A DNA stretch of 64,000 bases from Arthrobacter sp. ZGTC131. Lineage in GTDB: Bacteria; Actinomycetota; Actinomycetes; Actinomycetales; Micrococcaceae. The first letter of the stretch is position 1. Each line of letters starts with the position of its first letter. Shown piece after piece: positions 36,845 to 47,131 of this stretch. Below the pieces are notes generated by a model. It ran no database searches, was not told where the DNA came from, and saw only the letters and a program-made list of their open reading frames with translations. Made by a program: the position numbers and the translations under genes. The stretch covers positions 53,229 to 117,228 of the forward strand of contig NZ_PJIK01000015.1 of NCBI RefSeq assembly GCF_002929275.1, given 5' to 3'.

Positions 36845-36996
36845 TCAGGTCGCGGGCACCTGCGGAGTTGAAGCGAGGTTGGCAAATAGTCTCGCTCGAA
36901 ACGGACGAGGGCGTGCTGCATGTCGCGACCGGTGACACCGGCCTGGAGCTGATCGAAGACCGGCTCGGTGGTCCGCCCACAAGGACCGGGTCCTAA
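36841..36996 (+). pseudogene. 3' fragment, paralogue of the membrane protein at 29195
   Basis: The frame reads PAELKRGWQIVSLETDEGVL and HVATGDTGLELIEDRLGGP to a TAA at 36994, closely matching the tail of the protein at 29195-29758 (PAEVKRGWHIVVLETDEG, ETGLQLLEDRLGSP). Only the last 45 or so codons are present. Confidence 0.65.
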
Positions 36997-37068
36997 AGCG
37001 GTTGGCCGGCCAGAACCCGTTGCCATCCTGTCCTGTTCCAAACCCTGACAATGTCTTACGCTCGGCCT

Positions 37069-37365
37069 ATGGCAGAGGCTGAAGGACACAAGAGGCTGCA
37101 ACCCCGGATGTCCCGGGGCGGCTTCCGCATTCAGTTCGTCCTGTGGTCGATCATGGCTGGGCTTCAGATGGTGATAATGGTTGGAAATCTTCTAAGGGGC
37201 ATTGTCTGGGATTTGGGGGAGTACTTGGCGCTTTCCGTGCTGATCCTGGCAGTCACGTACCGTGCGTTCCTGTTGCACGTTCGCCATCACGACGGGCACT
37301 TCTGGGATGAGGAGGAAGCTATCAGGGCTGATTGGGACCGCCGGGGCCGGGCACTGTCGCCGTGA
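37069..37365 (+). CDS. Small hypothetical membrane protein
   Basis: About 98 residues with two membrane segments (FVLWSIMAGLQMVIMVGNLL and LGEYLALSVLILAVTYRAFL) and a charged C-terminus (HDGHFWDEEEAIRADWDRRG). ATG 37069 or 37051 may be the start. The size and layout resemble the fragment at 37674, so they may be distant relatives. Function unknown. Confidence 0.45.
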   Translation: MAEAEGHKRLQPRMSRGGFRIQFVLWSIMAGLQMVIMVGNLLRGIVWDLGEYLALSVLILAVTYRAFLLHVRHHDGHFWDEEEAIRADWDRRGRALSP

Positions 37366-37418
37366 GAAATGAGTGCCGCCGTGCGGCTCCAGCCGTGCGG
37401 GCGCGACAGCGGGCCAGC

Positions 37419-37566
37419 CTAGCCCTTGCCCAGCTTGAATTCAGCAAGGGGGGGTAGTGGTCCGCCAGGAGACTTCATTCTTCGTCAGCCCGGTCATGGT
37501 GTAGGCAATGCCGTCCAGCAGCGGCGTTCCGTCGGGTTCGGAGAACCAGGCGATCTGGTCGTAGAA
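37419..37566 (-). pseudogene. 3' fragment of an EEP-family gene
   Basis: The minus strand reads FYDQIAWFSEPDGTPLLDGI and AYTMTGLTKNEVSWR, then DHYPP, and in another frame LAEFKLGKG plus TAG. This matches the end of the EEP gene at 30448-31386, with a 7-base deletion before the DHYP motif and a further indel in a C run. Nothing upstream of the FYDQ motif remains. Confidence 0.7.
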
Positions 37567-37673
37567 GCCATCGCCACAGAGTAGCGGTGTTCCGACTGCC
37601 ACAGTCTGGCCATGGTCAGGTGGTCCAGACGCACGGCCCTCAGCCAGGGGAGCTCAGCTACGCCCGCTCCTGG

Positions 37674-37898
37674 ATGATCTTCTTTGCCATCCTCAACCTC
37701 GGCAACGCGGCACTGACCATCTCCGAGTATCAGGCCGAAAGCCGCCTTCCGCTTAGCGCTTGGGGATCCATGGCCATTTCTGTCTTCAGCATCCTGACCG
37801 CTGCCTACTACCAGAAGCGTCTGGACCAGGTCCGAGCCATAACCAGGATCATGCGCGACCCGGATCGGGGCCTGTCTCCGAAGCGTCAACGAGGCTGA
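37674..37898 (+). CDS. Small hypothetical membrane protein, 5' end doubtful
   Basis: The frame encodes MIFFAILNLGNAALTISEYQ and LSAWGSMAISVFSILTAAYY, two membrane segments with a short basic tail. The coding character seems to begin upstream (ELSYARSW) but runs into the EEP fragment, so the original start is probably lost. Function unknown. Confidence 0.35.
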   Translation: MIFFAILNLGNAALTISEYQAESRLPLSAWGSMAISVFSILTAAYYQKRLDQVRAITRIMRDPDRGLSPKRQRG

Positions 37899-38087
37899 AG
37901 CCGCGGATTAGCGGGGTATGTTGACGTCGCTATCGCATCCAAAAGGCAGGTCGGACCTGTCCGAGGCCACAGCCGTCACAGCTTCTCCGTCGTCCTTCTA
38001 CGCAGGAGCATGGCTCCTTTAGAACGGGCCCCGCTGCGGCCGGAATGAATGTAGGCTCGGCCCAAGAACCAGCCTGAGGGGCGGCGC

Positions 38088-38381
38088 ATGATCCGACACA
38101 CTCTTCCGCTCGTAAGCGCCATGGTAGCCGCCGCGCTTCTCCTGAGCGGTTGCGCCGGAACGCTCTTGGAGGAACCCGGCGCACTGACCGCCGCGCTGAC
38201 GAATATGGAGGACCCCGAATTCAGGGGCACCCTGACAGTCAGCACGGACACCTACACGATCACGTCGGTCGACCTGGGGCACATGGTGCAGACGCTTGCC
38301 ATCGTTCGTACCGAGCCGAATCGTGACGACCTGACCGTCTTGGAGAACATAAAGGCCAGCATCAGGGGCGGCGGAGAATGA
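38088..38381 (+). CDS. Small lipoprotein
   Basis: This 97-residue protein has a lipoprotein signal MIRHTLPLVSAMVAAALLLS and lipobox LSGC at residues 19-22. The mature part is a short beta-rich domain (FRGTLTVSTDTYTITSVDLG) that should sit on the outer membrane face. I do not recognise a family. Confidence 0.55.
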   Translation: MIRHTLPLVSAMVAAALLLSGCAGTLLEEPGALTAALTNMEDPEFRGTLTVSTDTYTITSVDLGHMVQTLAIVRTEPNRDDLTVLENIKASIRGGGE

Positions 38382-38517
38382 CCCCGTTCGGTTCAAGCCG
38401 GCGTGTGGGTCGAGCGCCGTCGCAGAACCGCGCGTCGCAGGGGGATCTCGAAACTGCTGTGCAGGTTGCAGTTCGCCGAGCTTCGCTACCGGTTCAGCTA
38501 TTGGGGCGGCTTCGGCT

Positions 38518-39531
38518 CTAGTTCCCAAGCAGAGGTCGAGTCCGCGGCCAAAATGCTGGGCCATCCGAAGCGTGGTTGGTTGGGGCCGGTGGGTAGAGGA
38601 CGTCTTCACGACTGTAGTGCCCCACGACGTCGAAAATTCGCTTCGCGGTCATGGAGCGACCTAGGTCGACGTCTGCGACAACGATCCCTTCCTGATCATA
38701 GAGGGGACCTGCTATGGCACGGCCGTTAAGTGGCTCGAAGATCGCCGCTCCACCTCGTCCGAGCGCCTGACCATCGTCTGGCAACTGAACCGGGAAGTCA
38801 TCGGGAAAAGCAGACCGAGGGATGTATTGAGGGGCCGAGACCACGAACGCGCCGGATTCGATCGCTATGTGACTCATCGTGGAGATCCAGCCGTCAGAGT
38901 CATCGGCCGTCGGGGCCGCCCAGATCTGCACGCCTTGACGATAGATCGCATATCGAGCGAGAGGCATGCGGTTCTCCCAACAGACGAGGCCGCCAACCCT
39001 CCCGACTGAAGTCTCGATGACATCCAGGTCCTGTCCGTAACCGACGCCGTGGAAAAGGCGTTCGTGCATCGTTCCCATCAACTTGCGATGTTTCCAGAGC
39101 AAACCCTCAGGACCAAGCAAGATCATTGTGTTGTAGAGACTTCCGGGCCTAGCGGATTCCCGTTCGTTCACTCCAAGCACGCAGTAGATGTCGTGCTCGG
39201 CACATTCCTTGATGAAACGGTCGATTTGGGGGCCGGGGACGTCGACAGAGTTGGCCCAGAGACGGGTCCACATCTCATCAAATCCGTCGAACCGGGCCGC
39301 TTGGTAGGCCCATACCCCTGACGGGTACAGGGGGATGAACAGTTCAGGGAAAACCGCGAGCTTCACGCCCTCGCCTGCTGCCTCGCCCAGGAGATGGAGC
39401 GCCTTTGACACCGATGCCTCCGCATCGAGGATTACCGGGGTGGCCTGAATGGCAGCGATGCGCACAGTTCCTGTGGACATGACGCAACGTTGGCATGCAT
39501 CCAGCGCCTCGTCAACACTGTAGCGTTTCAT
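38518..39531 (-). CDS. Nitrilase (carbon-nitrogen hydrolase)
   Basis: Nitrilases hydrolyse nitriles to acid and ammonia through a Glu-Lys-Cys triad, all present here: E in LAVFPELFIP, K in LWKHRKLMGTMHER and C in GGLVCWENRMPLARYAIY. The CWEN-MPLARY context is that of true (branch 1) nitrilases rather than amidases. The length of about 330 aa is normal. ATG 39480 (MSTGTVRIAAIQATP) is a likely alternative start, giving the usual N-terminus. The gene stands alone, so the substrate cannot be inferred. Confidence 0.85.
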   Translation of the reverse strand: MKRYSVDEALDACQRCVMSTGTVRIAAIQATPVILDAEASVSKALHLLGEAAGEGVKLAVFPELFIPLYPSGVWAYQAARFDGFDEMWTRLWANSVDVPGPQIDRFIKECAEHDIYCVLGVNERESARPGSLYNTMILLGPEGLLWKHRKLMGTMHERLFHGVGYGQDLDVIETSVGRVGGLVCWENRMPLARYAIYRQGVQIWAAPTADDSDGWISTMSHIAIESGAFVVSAPQYIPRSAFPDDFPVQLPDDGQALGRGGAAIFEPLNGRAIAGPLYDQEGIVVADVDLGRSMTAKRIFDVVGHYSREDVLYPPAPTNHASDGPAFWPRTRPLLGN

Positions 39532-39612
39532 CGGCCAGCAAGCCCGCGGCCAGGATCACAGCGGCCGTCTGCATCGGCTCATTCTGGGCCCGCAGTGGGT
39601 ACGATGCGTCCA

Positions 39613-40050
39613 TGACTGGTGACGCAAGCGGACCCATCGATGGCGCCCGATACGGGCACACGAATCTGATCGCGCGCGACTGGCGCGCCTCTCCGACTGG
39701 TACGTGCGTCTCTTCGGATGCACGCTGGTTCCGCCGGAGCGCGGCTACTCGGGGCCCGACCTCGAGCGGGGCACCGCCGTGCCGAACGCCGCCCTCCAGG
39801 GCGTGCATCTGCGGCTGCCCGGCATGGCGATGACGGCCCGACGCTCGAGATCTACACGTTCACCTCGACGGACGGAGCGTCGGAAGTGAGCATTGACCGG
39901 CCGCGCTTCCGCCACATCGCCTTCGCGGTCGCGGACGTCCACACCGCTCGACGCCGCGTCCTCGACGAGGGCGGCAGCTCGGTCGGCGAGGTCGTGACCC
40001 TCACGACAGCCGACGGGCGTAGCAACGGATCCAGGAAGCGATCGATGTGA
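39613..40050 (+). pseudogene. VOC/glyoxalase-family pseudogene
   Basis: Pieces of a vicinal-oxygen-chelate protein appear in successive frames: ARYGHTNLIARDWR, then LSDWYVRLFGCTLVPPERGY (shift near 39684), then GPTLEIYTFTSTDGASE and RPRFRHIAFAVADVHTARRR (shift near 39835). The expected last strand with the final metal-ligand glutamate is missing after about 40020. At least two indels and a 3' truncation make it non-functional. Confidence 0.65.
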
Positions 40051-40114
40051 TTCGCAGCGCCCGGCAAAAGGTCTCGCTGGGCATGCCCAGAATTGGCCTA
40101 CAAGAAGGGCAGCC

Positions 40115-40660
40115 ATGACACCCGAAACCGGTCCCAGCCCGTTAACCATCGCCCGACGCCTCGACGTCAATGCCCGCCGAGCCCGCGTAGCCCAAGCGCT
40201 GGAGGCCATGCGAAAAGAAGGCATCGAGATCACGATCTCCTCGGTCGCAACCCGGGCGAGAGTGCACCGCTCGTTCATCCACCGCCATCTCGACCTTCGC
40301 GCGGACGTTTACGCGGCCGCCGACCAGCCATCGGTAGCAGCTACTGCCACCGCGACCACGCGCCAAAGCCTCGAGGCCGACAACTTGAACCTGCGGTCCA
40401 CCGTCCGCCGCCAGACTCAGCACATCGCCGACCTGGAAGCGCGGTTCTCGGAACTCCTCGGCGAGCAGGCCTACTCCCGAACCGGACTCGGCGCACCCCG
40501 CAACCACGCCGCACTTGAGGAACAGAACCACACACTGCAAAACGAGATCCAAGAGCTACAAGCCAAGCTGCAAGACCAAGAGGAAGAACTGGGTGCCGCC
40601 CGGGAGGCGAACCGCCAACTCATCGGTCAACTCAACAAGACGGCGGCAAGAGATGGCTGA
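40115..40660 (+). CDS. DUF6262/TnpC-type transposon protein
   Basis: The protein has an N-terminal helix-turn-helix-like region (RVAQALEAMRKEGIEITISS, VATRARVHRSFIHRHLDLR) and a long C-terminal coiled coil (EEQNHTLQNEIQELQAKLQD). This is the DUF6262/TnpC family, the third gene of Tn554-like elements, which helps the TnpA/TnpB tyrosine recombinases choose orientation. No recombinase genes are present, so it is orphaned. AGGGCAGCC precedes the ATG. Its end runs into repeat copy A. Confidence 0.7.
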   Translation: MTPETGPSPLTIARRLDVNARRARVAQALEAMRKEGIEITISSVATRARVHRSFIHRHLDLRADVYAAADQPSVAATATATTRQSLEADNLNLRSTVRRQTQHIADLEARFSELLGEQAYSRTGLGAPRNHAALEEQNHTLQNEIQELQAKLQDQEEELGAAREANRQLIGQLNKTAARDG

Positions 40661-40854
40661 CGTGGCACGATCCAGCATGCGGCCGGCCAGGACTGAACTG
40701 CCTCGTGCCTTGGACATCGCGGGGTGACATCGATGCAGGATGATGTGTCTTTGCACTACTTCACCGGACAATGCACCGGATTGGGCTTACGGAATGCCGT
40801 CTTCGGGAACCGGTGACGCGACTGGCAGGACGGCGGCAATCCTGTTGGAGGACC
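40644..40854 (+). repeat. Direct repeat, copy A
   Basis: Starting at CGGCAAGAGATGG, inside the last codons of tnpC, this stretch matches 54978-55235 closely (shared GCTGACGTGGCACGATCCAG, CTTGGACATCGCGGGGTGAC, GCAGGATGATGTGTC, CAATCCTGTTGGAGGACC). Copy A lacks a 33-base segment present in copy B. It probably represents the right end of a Tn554-like transposon. Confidence 0.8.
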
Positions 40855-41072
40855 CTCTTTCGGGACGTTATGCGGACAGGCCTTTTTCGGACGTTTTTTC
40901 AGGACGCTGGTAGCCATGACTCCGGCCACAGACCAGCCAGGTACCGGCCTGATGCATACCGAGACTTTGCCCTCTTTCCCCTTACGCGTTTCATAACTAG
41001 GCTCGCGACAAGAGACCAAAGGGTTGATCTTTTATGGGGCACATAAACAGCCGGTCAGTGGGTTAGTAAGCC

Positions 41073-41618
41073 GTGAGCGCTCTGCCGAGATCGCAAGGGG
41101 TAAGACCAGGTGTTCTGGGGCTGATTTTCCTAATACTGCTCTGTCTGGCAGGGATAGCGTTTGTGACGCCCCAGCTGTGGACACAGCAGAGAGGATGGAC
41201 CGGAATTCCGTTCCTCGTCGTGCTAGTCATCGGCGCGGCAGCCTTTTCTCGGGCTCTCGTAACGAGGGTCAGAACACTCCTTGCCGTGTCTAGGGGCACG
41301 TTCTCAATAGTGAAAACCCTGTCGCAAACTGAGGGCCTTGTGGGTCTCCAAGGCCTACCCCCTGAGGAAGCTCTTCGACGCTGTTTCCATGCTTTGGATG
41401 ATGGAAATGGCTACAGCAAGCGGACAATGGGCGACAAGACGCTGACGGCAATCATGAAGCGGACCTTTGCACGCAGCCACGTTCGGTGTTCGGTCTCCGT
41501 GGTGGGGAATTCCCTTCGAATTCTGTTCGAACGAGACGAAGGTGGGGCTATATGGGCCGATGCCGGAAGGTTCGAACGGGAAATCCACCGACTGGTGGAA
41601 CGTATTCACACCAGTTGA
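41073..41618 (+). CDS. Hypothetical membrane protein
   Basis: Two N-terminal membrane segments (PGVLGLIFLILLCLAGIAFV and IPFLVVLVIGAAAFSRALVT) are followed by a soluble domain of about 110 residues with HALDDGNGYSKRTMGDKTL and ILFERDEGGAIWADAGRF. The start is GTG. Its end overlaps the convergent gene at 41606 by 13 bp. The family is unknown to me. Confidence 0.5.
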   Translation: MSALPRSQGVRPGVLGLIFLILLCLAGIAFVTPQLWTQQRGWTGIPFLVVLVIGAAAFSRALVTRVRTLLAVSRGTFSIVKTLSQTEGLVGLQGLPPEEALRRCFHALDDGNGYSKRTMGDKTLTAIMKRTFARSHVRCSVSVVGNSLRILFERDEGGAIWADAGRFEREIHRLVERIHTS

Positions 41619-42101
41619 TGTCTGTCGCAGCCTTCGTCAGCATCGCGTATCACTCTGAACTGTTCATCCCTCACCATGAGTTGGTTTTGGTGCGCATGGC
41701 AGATTTCAACCGGTAAGGGTTGGCTGGCAGAGACCCTGCAGCCCGCGGGCATCACGTAGGTGTCGAGGAAGACGTACAGGAGGGGCATGAGGGCATAAGT
41801 CGCCAGGCTACTGACTAGCAGGGACCCTCTGTTGGAGAAGGACGGTCTCCCGGGCAGGAGTCCCACTGGCGAGTTCGGGAGGAGGAGGCCTATGAGCCAC
41901 CGGATATAAATCTCTATGAGGCACACGAGCGCCGAGAGGGGGCCGATCAGGATCAGGACTCCGAATGCCGTGGTCAGCGGGGGGCGCCCATTGCAGAATG
42001 ACCCAGTAACCGGGAACCACCGCAACACCTCCGACCACCAGCCATAGGGCCGCCCATTCACCGACCATGAGTTCATAGTCACGGAGCGACCAGGCACTCA
42101 T
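41606..42101 (-). pseudogene. Hypothetical membrane protein split at a six-base homopolymer
   Basis: The natural start is ATG 42101 (MSAWSLRDYELMVGEWAALW, then VVPGYWVIL). At the G6 run at 41979-41984 the coding frame shifts; the remainder reads LTTAFGVLILIGPLSALVCL, IEIYIRWLIGLLLPNSPVGL and ALMPLLYVFLDTYVMPAG in the other frame. Joined, it is a protein of about 165 aa with four membrane segments. The shift in a homopolymer could be decay, phase variation or a base-calling error. Confidence 0.5.
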
Positions 42102-42477
42102 CTCTCGTGCAGCTGGTTCCTTCAGTCGTTTGGGAAAGTTCCATCCGTGTGTATGCCTGGTTCGCTGCAAGGTGAGCCAGCGGCAGACGTATGTCCAGGA
42201 CATCTGAGTAGAACCTCCCGTAGCCTCCGCCAGCGACCATAGCGGCACGTTACCTGCAGGCGGTGCGACCGGACTAATTGCACAAGATTCACGGCCTGCT
42301 GCCAAAGCATTCAGTGGCGGAACGACGTGCCGCGGAGGGTTCCTCGCTCGGATGACGAACCACTTCACAGCCGGCACCTATACGGTCATCTGCGAGACCA
42401 GCGAAGCAGCTCTCGCAGAACCCTGAGGTTGCCGTTCCTCTTTTGTTTGCGGACTGCCGAACTCAAGCAAGCCCTGC
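42102..42477. other. Gap before the IS21 element
   Basis: I see no supported gene. The 3' end (CCTGC, 42473-42477) is the left copy of the target duplication of the IS21-family element. Confidence 0.35.
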
Positions 42478-42550
42478 TGTCGGTGACGGTCGAAAACTGA
42501 GCCATTGTGACGGTTGAAAACTGAGCCACCCGTTCCAAACGATTGGGTGG

Positions 42551-44556
<2,006 letters not shown>

Positions 44557-44650
44557 CCAACGTCAACGTGGCTCAGTTTTCACCCCACGAAATGGCTCAC
44601 TTTTCGACCATCGCTGACACCTGCTTTGCTTCACAAAGTCTGGAGAGGCC

Positions 44651-44854
44651 ATGAAACCGCTTGAAGCGCCCCGAACCTTGCTTGTGGTCGCGGGACTTGG
44701 AACATTGATGTGGCTTGCTTTTGGACTCATGGAGCTATCTTCAGACGATGCTTCCTGGCGGATGTATGCCTATTTCCTGATGGCCGCAGCATCGCTCTAC
44801 CTAGCCATCAGGGCTGTCCATACGATTCGCCGGGGAGGACGCTCAGAGCTGTGA
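44651..44854 (+). CDS. Small hypothetical membrane protein
   Basis: A 67-residue protein with two membrane segments (TLLVVAGLGTLMWLAFGLME and MYAYFLMAAASLYLAIRAVH) and a basic tail. GGAGAGG lies 4 bases before the ATG. It starts 26 bp right of the IS21 target duplication, so the insertion may separate it from its promoter. Function unknown. Confidence 0.45.
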   Translation: MKPLEAPRTLLVVAGLGTLMWLAFGLMELSSDDASWRMYAYFLMAAASLYLAIRAVHTIRRGGRSEL

Positions 44855-44958
44855 ACCAGCCGACCACGAGCGGCACGGATCTGTTATGTTCTAGTCCGTC
44901 CTGATTGAGGTTGGTGGTTGAATGAAGCCATGGGGAGGCGCTCAACAGGCGGTGCAAT

Positions 44959-45375
44959 GTGATGAAGCAGTTACGGGTGGGTGGTCGTTACGTGCCGGTC
45001 CCCCTGGCAATTAGTGCGCTGTGCTGGCTCGCTCCAGGAGCCTGGTCCGGGCTTGGCACACTCCTCCCGTCCCTTTTCGTTCCGGCGGAGATTAGAGACT
45101 CAGGCTGGTTCGGATCCGGCACACTAGCCATCCTCGCCATCTATACCGCACTGGTCATGGGCGCACCAATCTTGATGCTGTTCCGGGTCCGGATAGCCAG
45201 GATCGCCCTCAGTGTGGCGGCCATCTGTTTCACAGTGGCAGTCCTCGCGGCTCCCGCGTTGGAATCAGTGTGGGCGTACGTCCTCGTCATGATCGGGGCG
45301 GTAATGATGTGGCTCCCGCAATCCAACCAGTACATGCGTAAACGAATCCTGCACGGAAACGGAGCGATGCTCTAG
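44959..45375 (+). CDS. Hypothetical membrane protein
   Basis: About 138 residues with four membrane segments (VPLAISALCWLAPGAWSGLG, LAILAIYTALVMGAPILMLF, IALSVAAICFTVAVLAAPAL, VWAYVLVMIGAVMMWLP). The start is GTG 44959 or the adjacent ATG. No conserved motif is recognised. Confidence 0.5.
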   Translation: MMKQLRVGGRYVPVPLAISALCWLAPGAWSGLGTLLPSLFVPAEIRDSGWFGSGTLAILAIYTALVMGAPILMLFRVRIARIALSVAAICFTVAVLAAPALESVWAYVLVMIGAVMMWLPQSNQYMRKRILHGNGAML

Positions 45376-45432
45376 ATGGCCGTCGAACCGCTGGCGGCGA
45401 GTCGGATGAGACCCTTTCCTAATCCGATTGGC

Positions 45433-45492
45433 TGTCTCGAAACCTCTGCGCTTCGAAACCCTAGCGTTTCGAGACGGAAAGGTTTCGAGACA
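45433..45492. promoter_or_regulatory. Cluster of four TCGAAAC half-sites upstream of padR
   Basis: The outer arms TGTCTCGAAACC (45433-45444) and GGTTTCGAGACA (45481-45492) are perfect 12-bp inverted repeats. Between them TTCGAAAC (45452-45459) and GTTTCGAG (45466-45473) form a second nested pair. The 60-bp cluster ends 81 bp before the padR ATG. It could be an autoregulatory PadR operator or a recombination site. Confidence 0.6.
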
Positions 45493-45573
45493 CCGATTTA
45501 AGATGCGTGGGGCCGGGGCTGCTCGGGCTCGCCCTCCGTTGACAATGAGAAGCTATCTTCCTATTCTCATGGT

Positions 45574-45930
45574 ATGGGACGCCGAAAGCAGGGAACGTTG
45601 CTTCCTTTAGAGGCGCGCATCCTGAACATTGTGGAAACGTCTGAGTCGCGCGGCGAGCCGGCTTATGGCTTTTCCCTTGCGAGTGCTCTTTCTGCACGCG
45701 GCGGAAAGCTTCTGGCAGCACATGGGACTCTCTACAAAGCCTTGGCTCGCCTTACTGAGGCCGGCTTGTTGGAAGCCCGTTGGGAGAGTCCGGAAATTGC
45801 AGAAAGTGAAGGTCGTCCGCGGCGCCGGCTCTATAGCATCACCACAAACGGAAAGGGCGCGCTTCAGGCAGCCCAAGTGGCGCCAGCCCCAAAGCCGGTG
45901 CGGGCCCGAATACGGCCGGTGCATCCATGA
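45574..45930 (+). CDS. PadR-family transcriptional regulator
   Basis: A winged-helix PadR protein of 118 aa: LLPLEARILNIVETSESRGE, AYGFSLASALSARGGKLLAA, HGTLYKALARLTEAGLLEAR, then the wing RPRRRLYSITTNGKGALQAA. PadR proteins repress genes for efflux, phenolic-acid or envelope functions. Its stop overlaps the ATG of the membrane protein gene (ATGA at 45927-45930), a common pairing in which the two proteins act in one pathway. Confidence 0.9.
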   Translation: MGRRKQGTLLPLEARILNIVETSESRGEPAYGFSLASALSARGGKLLAAHGTLYKALARLTEAGLLEARWESPEIAESEGRPRRRLYSITTNGKGALQAAQVAPAPKPVRARIRPVHP

Positions 45931-46490
45931 GCCAGCCGCGAGGGTATCAGGAGTCTTGGACCGCAAAGGCTGTCCTGTGGTGGGTGGACGTCTACACGCA
46001 CTCTACGGCGGAGCGGCTAGCCGCTGACCGGCGGGAAGAGATCAGATCGGACCTCTACGAGCAATACACTGCTGCCGCAAATAACGGCCTCTCGCCAAGA
46101 GCTGTCAGCCGCTCCGTTGCATGGCGGGCTATTAGGGGTGCCTTAGCGGATCTTCATTGGTCCAGAATCCACAACGATCGAAAGGCAGGCGCCATGGATG
46201 TGACAGTGGGAAACGTTGGAGAAAGTCGAGGCCTCTTCCGAGGCATGAATGCTATTTGGGCAATTCTGGCCACGGTATTCCTCATCGGTTTCGGTGCCAT
46301 GCTCATCGAGTTTTACATCATCCACGGCGACGTACTTGGGCGACTGGAATTCGCTAATGGTGCCGGCTTTGGCGTATCCGGACTCCTCATACTTGGCAGC
46401 GCTGCTGCCTTTTTAGTCGCCAGAATTTGCCAAGTTGTGGCCAATCTGATCATGCGGAGACACCGTACACAGAATCCGGACATCCAATAG
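45927..46490 (+). CDS. Membrane protein coupled to PadR
   Basis: The protein has a cytoplasmic N-terminus with RLAADRREEIRSDLYEQYTA, a helical segment often found in PadR-partner proteins, and two or three membrane segments (NAIWAILATVFLIGFGAMLI, GFGVSGLLILGSAAAFLVAR). Length is 187 aa. Translational coupling with padR suggests it is controlled by, or modulates, that regulator. Function unknown. Confidence 0.6.
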   Translation: MSQPRGYQESWTAKAVLWWVDVYTHSTAERLAADRREEIRSDLYEQYTAAANNGLSPRAVSRSVAWRAIRGALADLHWSRIHNDRKAGAMDVTVGNVGESRGLFRGMNAIWAILATVFLIGFGAMLIEFYIIHGDVLGRLEFANGAGFGVSGLLILGSAAAFLVARICQVVANLIMRRHRTQNPDIQ

Positions 46491-46620
46491 TCCACGCACC
46501 AAAGCGGTCCAGCGGAGGAACCTCTACAGGACAGCGCATGGGTACCAGCTGGCATCTTGCTGGTGCTTTTAGTATGCGGGCGTCACGGGCGTGTTCTGGG
46601 CAACGGTGCGGGGGATGAAG

Positions 46621-46958
46621 CTATTGGACAGAGGCGCCGTTCTCGTAGACGGCTTTCACCTCGTACATGACATCGGGATCGCTGGTCTTCACGTCGAAAG
46701 AGGCTTGTCCTGGTGACAGTGGGATTGACGAGAGTGCGTTGTACCCGCGTTTGGAGCTAAGCAGGTCACTTCGAATTTGTCCGGCAACAGCTGGAGTTGG
46801 ATTCCTGCCCTCCATGCCTACAACCAAAACGTCAGAAAAACGGACGCCGCGCGGACACCAAGTGCAGATAACTCACCAGGAACGCACGCCTGGTCTGTGC
46901 CTTTGATGTTCCCTGTCAACTCGAACGTGTTGAGGCTATGCGGGCTTGCCTCGATCAC
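46621..46958 (-). pseudogene. Hypothetical gene broken at a T5 run
   Basis: From GTG 46958 one frame reads IEASPHSLNTFELTGNIKGT and DQACVPGELSALGVRAASV. At the five-base homopolymer 46836-46840 the signal moves to another frame, SDVLVVGMEGRNPTPAVAGQ and SSIPLSPGQASFDVKTSDPD, ending VKAVYENGASVQ. One missing T would restore a single protein of about 113 aa. It may itself be the C-terminal part of a larger protein. Family unknown. Confidence 0.45.
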
Positions 46959-47131
46959 GAATCAAGCCCACGACCGCAGCGCGCGACAGTCAGACGGTTG
47001 CGCCTCCGGTTCTTGAGCCTGGTTTGCGTCCGTTTGGGAACGCTAAGTGGGACAGGCTGCTGTTCCCCTGCGCCTTCCATCGATGCAGAGTCCGCCGCCC
47101 GCCCTGACTTCTGGTCACCTGTTGCCTCATG

